Source: Actinomadura spongiicola
Lineage (GTDB): Bacteria > Actinomycetota > Actinomycetes > Streptosporangiales > Streptosporangiaceae
Assembly: GCF_003432485.1 (NCBI RefSeq)
Contig: NZ_QVNQ01000012.1
Span: 1 to 64,000, forward strand
Reading direction: 5' to 3'
Length of the DNA: 64,000 nucleotides
The notes under the pieces are model-generated. The model did not search any database, had not been told where the DNA came from, and was given only the letters and a program-made list of their open reading frames with translations. Shown piece by piece: positions 41,760 to 50,668 of this stretch (positions within the stretch are counted from its first letter, which is position 1; each line of letters begins with the position of its first letter). The translations under genes and the position numbers were made by a program.

Positions 41760-43385
41760 TCACTCCGGTGCGGGTTCGTGGCGGAGCGCGCGCAGCGCCT
41801 CGTGGAGCGCGTCGGGATCGTCCCCGTGGAGGTCCAGGACATCGATGAGTCTGTGCAGGATCTCGTGGCGTTCGTAGCCGACGTCGAGCAGCGACTGTGC
41901 GGTATCCCACAGCTGCGGCGGCTCGCCGTCCCACAGCCGCCGGGTGAGGCGTTCGTGCGCGTCCAGGTGCTCCTCGTCGCCGCCGGGGTGTTCGAATTCC
42001 AGGATGACGCGCCGGTCGTCGGGGTCGGAGGGGTCCAGGGTCGATAGATCGAGGTAGCCGTGCCGCCCGGTCCGCCTGTGCGTCCCGGACAGGAACGGCA
42101 GGGCGAACGCGCGGCGGGGGAGCGCCTCCAGGTCTCCGTCGGGCAGGAGGCGGTCGACCACCGCGCGGTCGAGGCCGAATGCGGCCGGGTCGCGGTAGGC
42201 GTCGGCGAACTTGGCGGTGGCGTCCCAGAGGGCGTCCAACGTCACCCTGATGCCCTCCTCGGGCAGCCCCGTGCGCCGACCCGCCCACCGCACCCACGCG
42301 GCCAGCACGTGCGGCACGGCCTCCTGCTCGGTCGGGGACAGCAGCACTTTGCGCGGCAGCCAGTCGAGCAGGAACATCTCGCATTTGACGGGACTGACCC
42401 GAAGTGGCCGCCCGAAGTCGTGGGTGCAGCCGTAGTCGATGATGCGGTCGACGCACCGGCTGGCGGCGGACAGGTCGGACAGGTGCCCGGCCTCCTCCGA
42501 CGCCAGGAACCTCGCCGCGATCGTCGCCCGCCTGTCGTGCCCGTACACCGGAGGGTCGGGCAGGCGCCCACCCGGCGGGAGGATGTCCACACGTGCTCGG
42601 ACGAAGGCGTGGTAGGACCCGAAGTTCTCGTTCACCGGCGGGTCGCGGGTGTCGTCGGTCACGTCCAGCGCGCTCAACAGCAACGCCCTGGCGTCCCGTG
42701 GATCGAGGGGCTCGAACCGAATGAGGGGGTTCTCGCGGCCCTCGCGGCGGCACTGCTCCAGGAGGTCATCGACCCTGGACGAGACCCAGGCGTCCCTGAC
42801 CATCCCCGGCATCGGCGGGCGCACGACACGCGTGGCGCGGGCGAACGGGTCGGTCGGATCGAAGACCCCGGCCTTGTTTCGGTCGACCAGGACGACCAGG
42901 GCGTGCCGTTCGGTGCCGCCGTACGTGTAGGTGCAGACGACGGAGTCCTGGTCGCCGTAGACGTCCCGGGACACGAAGCACTCCTCGGACGCGACCATCC
43001 CCACGTGGTCGGCCCAGCCGGGCCTGGCGACGCCGTTCCCCATCAGGTCCAGCGCGGCGCGTTCGGCCTTCGCCGCCTGACGGGGGGTGCCCATGTAGGC
43101 CATTCCGATGAGCAGCCCCAGCGCGGCAGGGGTCCCGGCCGCCGTGGCGTGGTCGACGAGGGCCTCGCCGATGACCTCCTCGACGTCGCCGCCCGGCACC
43201 CGCTTCCCCCACCACGCCCCGAGGATCTCGCTGACGATGAGTTCGGCGTCCAGGGGGCTGCGCACGGCAAGCAGCTCGCGTGCGTGCTGGAGCATGCCGT
43301 CGAAAATCGCGGAGACCTCGCCCGGGGGTGTCGACTCGTCCCGGCCCGGTTCCCCGGAGGGGCGGTGGCGGCTACGGGGACTCAC
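41760..43385 (-). CDS. Large conserved actinobacterial protein of unknown function
   Basis: A 541-residue protein I cannot assign. Visible features: an N-terminal helical segment (FDGMLQHARELLAVRSPLDAE), GLLIGMAYMGTPRQAAKAER near 100, a VVLVDRNKAGVFDPT strand-loop near 168, a KCEMFLLDWLPRKVLLSP segment near 335, and a C-terminal DAHERLTRRLWDGEPPQLWD ... YERHEILHRLIDVL reminiscent of DUF1841. No signal peptide or membrane segment. Similar proteins occur in many actinomycetes as hypothetical. It lies 94 bp upstream of the SseB-like gene on the same strand and may be cotranscribed. Confidence 0.75.
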   Translation of the reverse strand: MSPRSRHRPSGEPGRDESTPPGEVSAIFDGMLQHARELLAVRSPLDAELIVSEILGAWWGKRVPGGDVEEVIGEALVDHATAAGTPAALGLLIGMAYMGTPRQAAKAERAALDLMGNGVARPGWADHVGMVASEECFVSRDVYGDQDSVVCTYTYGGTERHALVVLVDRNKAGVFDPTDPFARATRVVRPPMPGMVRDAWVSSRVDDLLEQCRREGRENPLIRFEPLDPRDARALLLSALDVTDDTRDPPVNENFGSYHAFVRARVDILPPGGRLPDPPVYGHDRRATIAARFLASEEAGHLSDLSAASRCVDRIIDYGCTHDFGRPLRVSPVKCEMFLLDWLPRKVLLSPTEQEAVPHVLAAWVRWAGRRTGLPEEGIRVTLDALWDATAKFADAYRDPAAFGLDRAVVDRLLPDGDLEALPRRAFALPFLSGTHRRTGRHGYLDLSTLDPSDPDDRRVILEFEHPGGDEEHLDAHERLTRRLWDGEPPQLWDTAQSLLDVGYERHEILHRLIDVLDLHGDDPDALHEALRALRHEPAPE

Positions 43386-43443
43386 CCCTCTAGCCTCTCA
43401 GATCAGACGTGGGCGGTGTCCCCTACACGTCCGAAGAGGGACC

Positions 43444-43692
43444 TCAGCCGTCCGCCCCGGCCGCCGACGCGCGCCGTGAGGGCGGCTCCGATTTGAGTCT
43501 CCCGGTGAGATGCTCGCGAGCCATCCGTTCGACCCTGGCGGAAGTGACCTCCAGACCCAGATGGGCCATGCGCGCCTGGACGTCGGCCACGCACCGGTGC
43601 ACCGTGTCCGACGGGACGGACACGAACTCGTCGCAGAGCCGCCGGGTCAGTGCCTCGCGGATTTGGCTCCGGTGATCGGCCAGTGCAGGCAT
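43444..43692 (-). CDS. Small helical actinobacterial protein
   Basis: An 82-residue protein with IREALTRRLCDEFVSVPSDT and HRCVADVQARMAHLGLEVTS and VERMAREHLTGRLKSEPPSR, a three-helix pattern I recall from small actinobacterial proteins. The start ATG 43692 is set by GGAGG ten bases upstream. No function is known. It is on the same strand as, and 58 bp before, the 541-residue unknown gene. Confidence 0.65.
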   Translation of the reverse strand: MPALADHRSQIREALTRRLCDEFVSVPSDTVHRCVADVQARMAHLGLEVTSARVERMAREHLTGRLKSEPPSRRASAAGADG

Positions 43693-43862
43693 CAGCGCAC
43701 ACCTCCGTGCACGGGGTTCCGGTAGAAGGCTCTGCCTTGATGTCCCATTCCAGTGCTTTTGCGGGGAGAGTCAATACGTTCCGGGAGGTGGTTTGGCAAA
43801 TTCTGCGCCGTCCCTGGTGGAGGCCTCGCGAACCGCGGGTGTCACCCTGGGCTGGACGGACC

Positions 43863-44207
43863 TCAGACACTGCGCAGACCTCTGACGGTGGCGCCCGTCC
43901 ATAAGTCGCCCGTCCATAAGCGGGGCGACGGCGTCATCGTCGTCGGCCCCGCCTCGATCGGCCGTCCGGCGTCAGTGGGTGGCTTCCGAGAGCCCCGCCG
44001 TGCGCGGAGCGCCGGGGGAAAGCGGGGCGGTGGGGGAATCGGCGCGCAGTCATCGCACGCGAACACCCCGGTCGAGTCCGGCAAGTGTCCGACGCGAACA
44101 CGCGGCCGAGGCCACCTCTTGTGGCAGACGACGCACGCGGCGCCCCGACGCTGCGCCGGACTCAACCCACTCGGGTCCACGGTCGGCTCGTTCGCCTGAC
44201 GTATCAT
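43863..44207 (-). CDS. Small zinc-ribbon protein
   Basis: A 114-residue protein whose first half holds LSPAQRRGAACVVCHKRWPR and STGVFACDDCAP, a CxxC-CxxC zinc ribbon; the second half is basic and disordered-looking. ATG 44207 is chosen because GGAGGGG lies just upstream; the frame is open to 44255. It may bind nucleic acid or protein, but no function is known. It ends in a 170-bp gap before the small helical gene. Confidence 0.6.
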   Translation of the reverse strand: MIRQANEPTVDPSGLSPAQRRGAACVVCHKRWPRPRVRVGHLPDSTGVFACDDCAPIPPPPRFPPALRARRGSRKPPTDAGRPIEAGPTTMTPSPRLWTGDLWTGATVRGLRSV

Positions 44208-44334
44208 CTTCGCCCCTCCGCCCGTTCGTTCTCGTTCACCTCCACAATCGAACACTCGCGCCAGGCGTGATGCCCAGGTTTCGGGCGTTCTCGTAAGACT
44301 TCTGAGAGATTCGGACCGGCCCTAAGCTGGGCTC

Positions 44335-44934
44335 ATGGCCACGAAGGTTCATCTCACCCAGCGTCCTGAAGCCGACGAACTGCTCGGCCGCAGCCCCCTG
44401 GCCGCGCTTGTGGGCATGCTGCTCGACCAGCAGATTCCGATGGAGTGGGCCTTCACCGGTCCCTACACCATCGCCCAGCGGCTCGGCTCCGACGACCTGG
44501 ACGCCCACGAGATCGCCGCGTACGACCCGGAACGGTTCGCCGCGTTGCTGTCGGAGAAGCCCGCCGTGCACAGGTACCCGGGCTCCATGGCGAAGCGGGT
44601 TCAGCAGCTGTGCCAGTACCTCGTGGACAACTACGACGGGGACGCTGAGCAGGTCTGGAAGGGCGTGGACACCGGCAAGGAACTGTTCAAGCGCCTCAAC
44701 GGCCTTCCCGGCTTCGGTAAGCAGAAGGCCCAGATCTTCCTGGCGCTGCTGGGCAAGCAGTACGGGATCCGGCCGGACGGCTGGCGTGAGGCGGCCGGGG
44801 CGTACGGGGAGGAGGGCTCCCACCGGTCCGTCGCCGACATCACCGGCCCCGAGTCGCTCGCCCAGGTCCGGGCCTTCAAGCAGGAGCAGAAGGCCGCCGC
44901 CAAGTCCGCCAAGTCCGCCAAGTCCGCCACCTGA
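44335..44934 (+). CDS. HhH-GPD-type base-excision repair protein
   Basis: A 199-residue protein of a conserved actinobacterial HhH-GPD family. The N-terminal part (SPLAALVGMLLDQQIPMEWAF) and the hairpin LNGLPGFGKQKAQIFLALLG (about 121-140) are typical of DNA glycosylases. The tail is a lysine/alanine/serine repeat (AAKSAKSAKSAT) coded by short tandem units, likely for DNA contact. ATG 44335 is used. A strong hairpin follows 29 bp after the stop. Confidence 0.85.
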   Translation: MATKVHLTQRPEADELLGRSPLAALVGMLLDQQIPMEWAFTGPYTIAQRLGSDDLDAHEIAAYDPERFAALLSEKPAVHRYPGSMAKRVQQLCQYLVDNYDGDAEQVWKGVDTGKELFKRLNGLPGFGKQKAQIFLALLGKQYGIRPDGWREAAGAYGEEGSHRSVADITGPESLAQVRAFKQEQKAAAKSAKSAKSAT

Positions 44935-45272
44935 GCGGGCCCGTCGCCGACGCGGACGCCATCGCGTCAACTCGCCGAAAAAGCCGAGTTGACGCCCTGT
45001 GACACGGTAGCGCCGTAACATCTCGACTCGCCGTCCTGGCGGACCGCCTCCCGTGTCCTCCACGACGGTGTCCGATCCGACGTGTTCGCCGGGGCCGAAG
45101 GGGACAAGTATGTTTCAGCAGGGGTTCCGTACGCGGCGAACCATCGGGATGATGAGTACCTGACTCCGACCGGTGTTGTGATGGAGGCGGGAGCGCTAGC
45201 CTGCTCCCATTCACTCATAGTGATGAAAAATTGCCGCGCGGTACGGGACCCTCTGGGGCGGAGGTGTTGTCC
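44935..45272. other. 338-bp spacer before the phosphatase gene
   Basis: Contains the terminator at 44964-44995, then A+T-richer sequence with a small palindrome TCACT-CAT-AGTGA at 45211-45223, about 50 bp before the phosphatase start, which could be a promoter-linked operator. No gene is seen. Confidence 0.5.
44964..44995. terminator. Hairpin terminator after the HhH gene
   Basis: GCGTCAACTCG, ten-base loop containing GAAAAAG, CGAGTTGACGC: a perfect 11-bp stem. Confidence 0.75.
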
Positions 45273-47495
45273 TTGAGCACCGAGACGTCCGTTCCGCATC
45301 CCCGCGTCTCAGGGGTGGAGGGGCAGCCCATGGATGCGACCGACGCCGCGCTGTACGCGACCTTGCTGACCGAGGCCCCCGCCGGGCTGGCGTTCTTCGA
45401 CCGCGACCTGCGCTGCCGTAGGGCCAACGACGCGCTCGCGGCGCTCCTGCGGGTGCCCGTGCGCGACCTGCAACAGCGAAGGCCGCGCGAGGTTCTGCCC
45501 GAGGCGCTGGCGACGGCGTTCGAGACCGCGCTGCGCAGGGTGATCGACGAGAACCGTCCGCTGAGCGACCTCGATCTGGTCGTCCCGGCCGGTGAGCCGT
45601 CACCCGACCCGCACGAAGCGGACGAACCTTCCGCGTCGCCGTCCCCGCCACCGGCGCCATCGTCCACGTCGGCTTCCACGTCGGCTTCCACGTCCACCGC
45701 GCACACCGTCACGGCCACGGCGCTCGACGAGCGCATCCTGGCCTGCTCGTGGCTGCCCGCCAAGGGCGCCGACGGCGAGCACCTGGGCGTCGTCCTGACC
45801 GCGCTGGACGTGACCGACCGGCGCAGGGGCGAGGAGGTCATCCGCCGCAAGGAGCAGCGCTACCGCTCGCTCGTGGAGGCCAGCGCCCAGGTGGTGTGGG
45901 TCGCCGCCCCGGCCGGCGGCGTGATCGACGACGCGCCCGAGTGGCGCGCGATCACCGGCCAGACGCCGGACGACTACGCGGTCGGCGGATGGCTGTCGGT
46001 GGTGCACCCCGAGGACCGTCCCCGCATCGAGGCCGCCTGGCGCGACTGCGTCGAGGAGAACCGCGTCTTCGAGACCAACTACCGGGTCCGCACCAAGAGC
46101 GGCACCTACCGCCACTTCGACGTGCGGGCCGTGCCCATCTGGCAGGGCGACGCGGTCATCGAGTGGGTCGGCGCCAACACCGACGTCACCGGGCAGCGCG
46201 AGGCCGAGGAGATGCGCGGGCGGCTGACCGAGCAGCTGTCGGCGGCGGCGCTGCGCACGGCGCGCCTCCAGCAGGCCACGTCGATGCTCGCCGAGGCCCT
46301 GACCGTGTCCCAGGTCGTCCAGGTCATCACCGAGGTGGGACGGTCGGCCATCGGCGCCGACTACTCCGCGGTGGCGCTCCTGGACGACGACAAACTCCGC
46401 CTCAGGATCGTGGCGCCGTCCCAGCCGGGCGCCGAGAGCGAGACCGCGCCCGTCTCCCGCGACGAGATCAAGGTCAGTGACCAGACCGTGATGTCGGTGG
46501 CGGTGCGCGAGAGCCGGCCGTTCCTGGCCGAGCACCCCGACAGCCTGCGCCTGCAACTCGGCCACGGAGAGCGGGACCTGTTCGCCCAGCACATCGAGGA
46601 ACGCGCCTGGGTGGGCCTTCCCCTGCTCGCGGCGGGCGCCCCGATCGGCGCGCTGCGCTTCTCGTTCACCCGGCCCCGGGAGATCACCGAGGAGGAGCGG
46701 GTCTTCCTGGAGGCGCTCGCGGGGCAGTGCGCGCTGGCCGTGGAGCGTGCCCTGCTGTTCGAACGCGAGCACCGGACGGCCGAGGAGCTCCAGCGCAGCC
46801 TGCTGCCGAGCGATCTGCCCCAGCTTCCCAGCATGGTGCTGGCCGCCCGCTACAACCCCGCGACCCGCCACGTCCAGGTCGGCGGCGACTGGTACGACGT
46901 GTTCCGGCTCCCCGACGACCGGCTCGCCATGGCCGTCGGCGACGTCATGGGCAAGGGCGTCCTCGCCGCGGCCGGTATGGGACGCGTCCGCAACGCCCTC
47001 AGGGCGCTCGCGCTGAACGATCCGCGTCCGGCCGCGGTCCTGGCCGGGCTCGACCGCCTGTTCAGCGCCACCGAGGACGAGGAACAGTTCACCACCGTCG
47101 CCTACGCGGTCATCGACCCGGAGACCGGGCAGGGCGAGTTCAGCAACGCCGGGCACCCGCCACCCCTCCTGATCTCCCCGGACGCGCCCGCACGCGTCAG
47201 CGCCCGGGAGCCCGGCACGCCCCTCGGCTGGCCGAGTCAGCGACAGCAGACAAGTTTTTCCATCGAGACCGGCAACACTGTGGTCTTCTATTCCGATGGA
47301 CTTGTGGAGAACCGTAGACGTGGGGTGGACGCAGGGCTGGAGGAGCTTGTCGCCGTCGCGGCGGACGCCCCACCTGAAGTGGTAGGAGATCCCGAGAGAC
47401 TCGTCGACTTCCTGGTCGATCGGATGCTTGCCGGGTATGAGCAGGTAGACGATGTGACCGTGCTTGCTCTGCACGTCCCGCCCAAGTTCGCCTGA
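45273..47495 (+). CDS. PAS-PAS-GAF-PP2C (RsbU/SpoIIE-type) serine phosphatase
   Basis: A 740-residue cytoplasmic sensor phosphatase. From the N-terminus: PAS (about 25-150, LTEAPAGLAFFDRDLRCRRA), Ser/Pro/Thr-rich insert, second PAS (about 195-315, YRSLVEASAQVVWVAAPAGG), GAF (about 335-490), and SpoIIE/PP2C catalytic domain (about 515-735) with GGDWYDVF, GDVMGKG, SNAGHPPPLL and YSDGLVE, which hold the Mn-binding acids. Such enzymes dephosphorylate anti-anti-sigma factors and so release sigma factors under stress. Start: TTG 45273 has a perfect GGAGGT seven bases upstream; ATG 45330 with GGAGGGG is a strong alternative. It lies upstream of the principal sigma gene. Confidence 0.9.
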   Translation: MSTETSVPHPRVSGVEGQPMDATDAALYATLLTEAPAGLAFFDRDLRCRRANDALAALLRVPVRDLQQRRPREVLPEALATAFETALRRVIDENRPLSDLDLVVPAGEPSPDPHEADEPSASPSPPPAPSSTSASTSASTSTAHTVTATALDERILACSWLPAKGADGEHLGVVLTALDVTDRRRGEEVIRRKEQRYRSLVEASAQVVWVAAPAGGVIDDAPEWRAITGQTPDDYAVGGWLSVVHPEDRPRIEAAWRDCVEENRVFETNYRVRTKSGTYRHFDVRAVPIWQGDAVIEWVGANTDVTGQREAEEMRGRLTEQLSAAALRTARLQQATSMLAEALTVSQVVQVITEVGRSAIGADYSAVALLDDDKLRLRIVAPSQPGAESETAPVSRDEIKVSDQTVMSVAVRESRPFLAEHPDSLRLQLGHGERDLFAQHIEERAWVGLPLLAAGAPIGALRFSFTRPREITEEERVFLEALAGQCALAVERALLFEREHRTAEELQRSLLPSDLPQLPSMVLAARYNPATRHVQVGGDWYDVFRLPDDRLAMAVGDVMGKGVLAAAGMGRVRNALRALALNDPRPAAVLAGLDRLFSATEDEEQFTTVAYAVIDPETGQGEFSNAGHPPPLLISPDAPARVSAREPGTPLGWPSQRQQTSFSIETGNTVVFYSDGLVENRRRGVDAGLEELVAVAADAPPEVVGDPERLVDFLVDRMLAGYEQVDDVTVLALHVPPKFA

Positions 47496-47749
47496 AACGC
47501 GCCGGAGACGACGCGAAGACGGCGGAGCACGTTCGAAGGACCGTCCGGCGCCCTCTAAGGTGGAGAGTTACCGGGTAGGACTTCACAGGCGGAATGCGCA
47601 GCAGTGCCAGAATGCTTGACCCAATGAGAGCGGGTACGCTGCGGTCCCGCACCGGGAGGTCCGTTCCGTGTGTGGTCCCACCCAGTGTGAGGCCGGGCCC
47701 ATCAGGGCACTCGGGTCAGCCAAGCCACACGTTCGTTCGAGAGGTATTT

Positions 47750-49426
47750 GTGTCGCCTGCTAGCTCGACCTCGAAAGCGTCAGATCTGCACGATCACGTC
47801 ATCGCGCAACTGATCGAGCGTGGACGGTCCCAGGGCAATCGCCTCGAAGCCGACGACGTACGACGTACGTTCGAGGAGGCCGACATCCCCGTGTCTGCGG
47901 CCTCCAGCATTCTGCGGAGCCTCAGCAAGGAGGGTGTGACCGTCATGGTGAGCGCTGCCGACTCCGCGGCGCCCAAGCGTTCGCGCAAACGCGCGTCGCA
48001 ACCGGTGCGCAGGCCCAAGACCGCCGCGGCGGCCAAGGAGCAGCCCGACACGGTGACCGCGGTCGTCGGCGACGACGCGGTCCCCGGGGGCGCCGCCGAA
48101 GGGGTCGCGGCCGAGCCGCGCCCCGCGGCCGTCGAACCCGCGCCGAAGAAGGCCGCGCCCGCCAAGGGCGCCAAGTCCAAGAAGGCCGCGCCCGCGAAGA
48201 AGGGCGTGGCGCAGGCCGCCAAGGCGGCGGTCCCGGCCAAGCCCGACGCCAAGAAGGCGTCCGACGACCCCGAGGTCGAGGACGACGTGGACGTCGACAT
48301 CGACGCCGACCTCGCCGACCTCGACGTCGACCTGGAGGACGACGCGGCCGCCGAGGTCGTGGAGACCCCCGAGGACGACGAGGCCGTCGCCGCGCCCGCC
48401 GCGAAGGCCGCGCCCACCGGCAAGCCGACCGAGGGCGCCGCCAACGAGGAGGAGGGCTTCACCCTCGGCGACGACGACGAGGACGCCCCCGCGCAGCAGA
48501 TCGCGGCCGCGGGCGCCACCGCCGACCCGGTCAAGGACTACCTCAAGCAGATCGGCAAGGTTCCCCTGCTCAACGCCGAGCAGGAGGTGGAGCTCGCCAA
48601 GCGCATCGAGGCCGGGCTGTTCGCCGAGGAACGCCTCGCCGTCGCCGCGTCCGCCATGTCCGAGGAGGACCTGGAGGACTTCGAGTGGATCGCCGAGGAC
48701 GGCCGCCGCGCCAAGAACCACCTCCTGGAGGCCAACCTCCGCCTGGTGGTGTCGCTGGCCAAGCGCTACACCGGCCGCGGCATGCTGTTCCTGGACCTGA
48801 TCCAGGAGGGCAACCTCGGTCTGATCCGCGCCGTGGAGAAGTTCGACTACACCAAGGGCTACAAGTTCTCCACGTACGCCACCTGGTGGATCCGGCAGGC
48901 GATCACCCGCGCGATGGCCGACCAGGCCCGCACCATCCGCATTCCGGTGCACATGGTCGAGGTCATCAACAAGCTGGCCCGCGTGCAGCGGCAGATGCTC
49001 CAGGACCTGGGCCGCGAGCCCACCCCGGAGGAACTCGCCAAGGAACTCGACATGACCCCGGAGAAGGTCGTCGAGGTCCAGAAGTACGGCCGCGAGCCCA
49101 TCTCCCTGCACACCCCGCTCGGTGAGGACGGCGACAGCGAGTTCGGCGACCTCATCGAGGACTCCGAGGCCATCGTCCCGGCGGACGCGGTCAGCTTCAC
49201 GCTCCTTCAGGAGCAGCTCCACTCCGTCCTGGACACGCTCAGCGAACGCGAGGCGGGTGTGGTGTCGATGCGGTTCGGCCTCACCGACGGCCAGCCGAAG
49301 ACCCTGGACGAGATCGGCAAGGTGTACGGGGTGACCCGGGAACGCATCCGCCAGATCGAGTCCAAGACCATGTCGAAGCTGCGCCACCCGTCCCGCTCGC
49401 AGGTCCTGCGCGACTACCTCGACTGA
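47750..49426 (+). CDS. sigA: Principal RNA polymerase sigma factor (RpoD/HrdB/SigA)
   Basis: A 558-residue sigma-70 group 1 factor, the HrdB/SigA homologue. The N-terminal helix segment (region 1.1-like, to about 65) is followed by a long Ala/Lys-rich then Asp/Glu-rich region (about 70-250). Region 1.2 begins [20 protein letters not shown]; region 2 includes [17 protein letters not shown] and [14 protein letters not shown] (promoter melting); region 4 ends with [13 protein letters not shown] (-35 recognition). GTG 47750 has GAGAGG five bases upstream; the frame is open back to 47594 without a likely start. The 254-bp gap upstream holds the promoter. A very strong terminator follows. Confidence 0.95.
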   Translation: MSPASSTSKASDLHDHVIAQLIERGRSQGNRLEADDVRRTFEEADIPVSAASSILRSLSKEGVTVMVSAADSAAPKRSRKRASQPVRRPKTAAAAKEQPDTVTAVVGDDAVPGGAAEGVAAEPRPAAVEPAPKKAAPAKGAKSKKAAPAKKGVAQAAKAAVPAKPDAKKASDDPEVEDDVDVDIDADLADLDVDLEDDAAAEVVETPEDDEAVAAPAAKAAPTGKPTEGAANEEEGFTLGDDDEDAPAQQIAAAGATADPVKDYLKQIGKVPLLNAEQEVELAKRIEAGLFAEERLAVAASAMSEEDLEDFEWIAEDGRRAKNHLLEANLRLVVSLAKRYTGRGMLFLDLIQEGNLGLIRAVEKFDYTKGYKFSTYATWWIRQAITRAMADQARTIRIPVHMVEVINKLARVQRQMLQDLGREPTPEELAKELDMTPEKVVEVQKYGREPISLHTPLGEDGDSEFGDLIEDSEAIVPADAVSFTLLQEQLHSVLDTLSEREAGVVSMRFGLTDGQPKTLDEIGKVYGVTRERIRQIESKTMSKLRHPSRSQVLRDYLD

Positions 49427-49448
49427 CCGTCACCCGACAGGCACGAAT

Positions 49449-49478
49449 TCAGGGCCCCTCCTCTCGGAGGGGCCCTGA
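49449..49478 (+). terminator. Strong intrinsic terminator after the sigma gene
   Basis: TCAGGGCCCCTCC, loop TCTC, GGAGGGGCCCTGA, then TTTT: a perfect 13-bp stem with a T-tract, 22 bp after the stop. Confidence 0.92.
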
Positions 49479-49986
49479 TTTTCGCGCTACCGCCTGGAGC
49501 CGAAGGCCCCCTAGGGACGATCGCGCACGTCCCTACGACAACAGCCCTCCCTGGCTCGACGACGTCCGCCACCGCCGCGACGCGGGGCGCAGGCGACCAC
49601 CAGCTTCCAGAAGCCGCGGTGGCCGAACCCGATTGCCGGATCACGGTGCCGGACGGTGTGGTGCGGCCTGTGGTGGCGCGTATCCGCAGGCCGGTCGGGC
49701 GCAGCCGACCACCGGGCGCCCCGGCTCCGTCAGCAGGTCCCAGAGGGCGTCGTGGCCGAACCTGGTGGCTGAATCGGGGGGCCGACGGCGGGCTGCGGCA
49801 CTCCGGTGGCCGGTGACGGGTCCGGTCATGTGGTCGCCTGAGGGAGGGGTGAAGAATGTCACCTGAAGGTTAGAGTTGGACGAACTCGGTGGTCCGCGTC
49901 ACTGGACGATACCTTTCTGCCACGTATCGTGATCAATCAATAACGTTATGTAGTTGTGGTCGATTGGCTGAACGGGCGTGGAAATG
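49479..49986. other. 508-bp spacer between convergent sigma and DUF7455 genes
   Basis: No gene-like frame with proper codon bias. The first part is G+C-rich; 49905-49960 is A+T-rich (for example aatcaataacgttatg) and could be a promoter or small-RNA start. Nothing else can be supported. Confidence 0.45.
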
Positions 49987-50022
49987 CGAACGGCGGCCAC
50001 CGTTTCCGGTGGCCGCCGTTCG
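49987..50022 (-). terminator. Perfect 16-bp hairpin after the DUF7455 gene
   Basis: CGAACGGCGGCCACCG, loop TTTC, then the exact complement, 20 bp beyond the stop of the minus-strand gene. Confidence 0.85.
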
Positions 50023-50042
50023 GGGCTCCTGCTATATGGGGA

Positions 50043-50273
50043 TCACCGCTCGTCGGTCGGGGCGGTGGCCGGGGTTTCGTTGAGCCGGTCGGTCTCGTCC
50101 TGAATGTCGGCCCCGTTGGCGCGGAGGGCCTCTGCGTACTTGCGTCCGTGGTGGGCGCAGAACAGGAGGTCGCCGCCGCCGACAAGGACTGCACGGACGT
50201 AGGCCTGAGCGCCGCAGCGGTCGCATCGATCGGCGACGGTCAACGGCTTGGTTGGGGCAAGGGCTCCAGTCAC
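50043..50273 (-). CDS. DUF7455 protein (small zinc-ribbon-like)
   Basis: A 76-residue protein with VADRCDRCGAQAYVRAVL and GGDLLFCAHHGRKYAEAL, holding CxxC and CxHH metal-ligand patterns. It belongs to a small conserved actinobacterial family that I recall next to the principal sigma factor gene. Function unknown; perhaps a transcription-linked zinc protein. GTG 50273 has GAGGAAGG upstream. It is convergent with the sigma gene and divergent from parE. Confidence 0.85.
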   Translation of the reverse strand: MTGALAPTKPLTVADRCDRCGAQAYVRAVLVGGGDLLFCAHHGRKYAEALRANGADIQDETDRLNETPATAPTDER

Positions 50274-50668
50274 GGCACCTTCCTCATGCTCGGGGTCGGT
50301 ACTTAGGACAACATCTAACCCGACGCCGACGTTCCCAACCTGGTTCTTCGTACGCCCACAGCAGAATGGCCCAATAAGTGACCGACATCACATTAGACGG
50401 TACGATGCGACGGGACATGCGACTGCTCGCCCGCGATCCTTCGTGAGAAGGGCGGCGACGGCCGCGGCGACACCCGTGACCGGACCTTGATCCGTGACCG
50501 GCGACCGGGACGGGAGCGTTCCGGGTAGCCTGCCAAAGGTCGGATTTCGTCGTGCGGCCGAGCCGGCGGAAGCGCTGGAACGTCCGTGGCGGCGAGCCTT
50601 TCGGAGGACTGTCGGTGACCGGGGGTACTCTTCTGCCGACCGTCCCACCCCCGAGGAGCACAGGCACG
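50274..50668. other. 395-bp divergent promoter region between DUF7455 and parE
   Basis: Holds promoters for both genes. A+T-richer stretches near 50305-50330 and 50370-50410 (ataagtgaccgacatcacatt) are likely promoter parts. No perfect operator or gene is seen. Confidence 0.4.

Noticed and set aside
45600-47474. A 624-residue minus-strand frame opposite the phosphatase
   Set aside because: It is antisense to a well-defined PAS-GAF-PP2C gene; high-GC DNA gives such frames.
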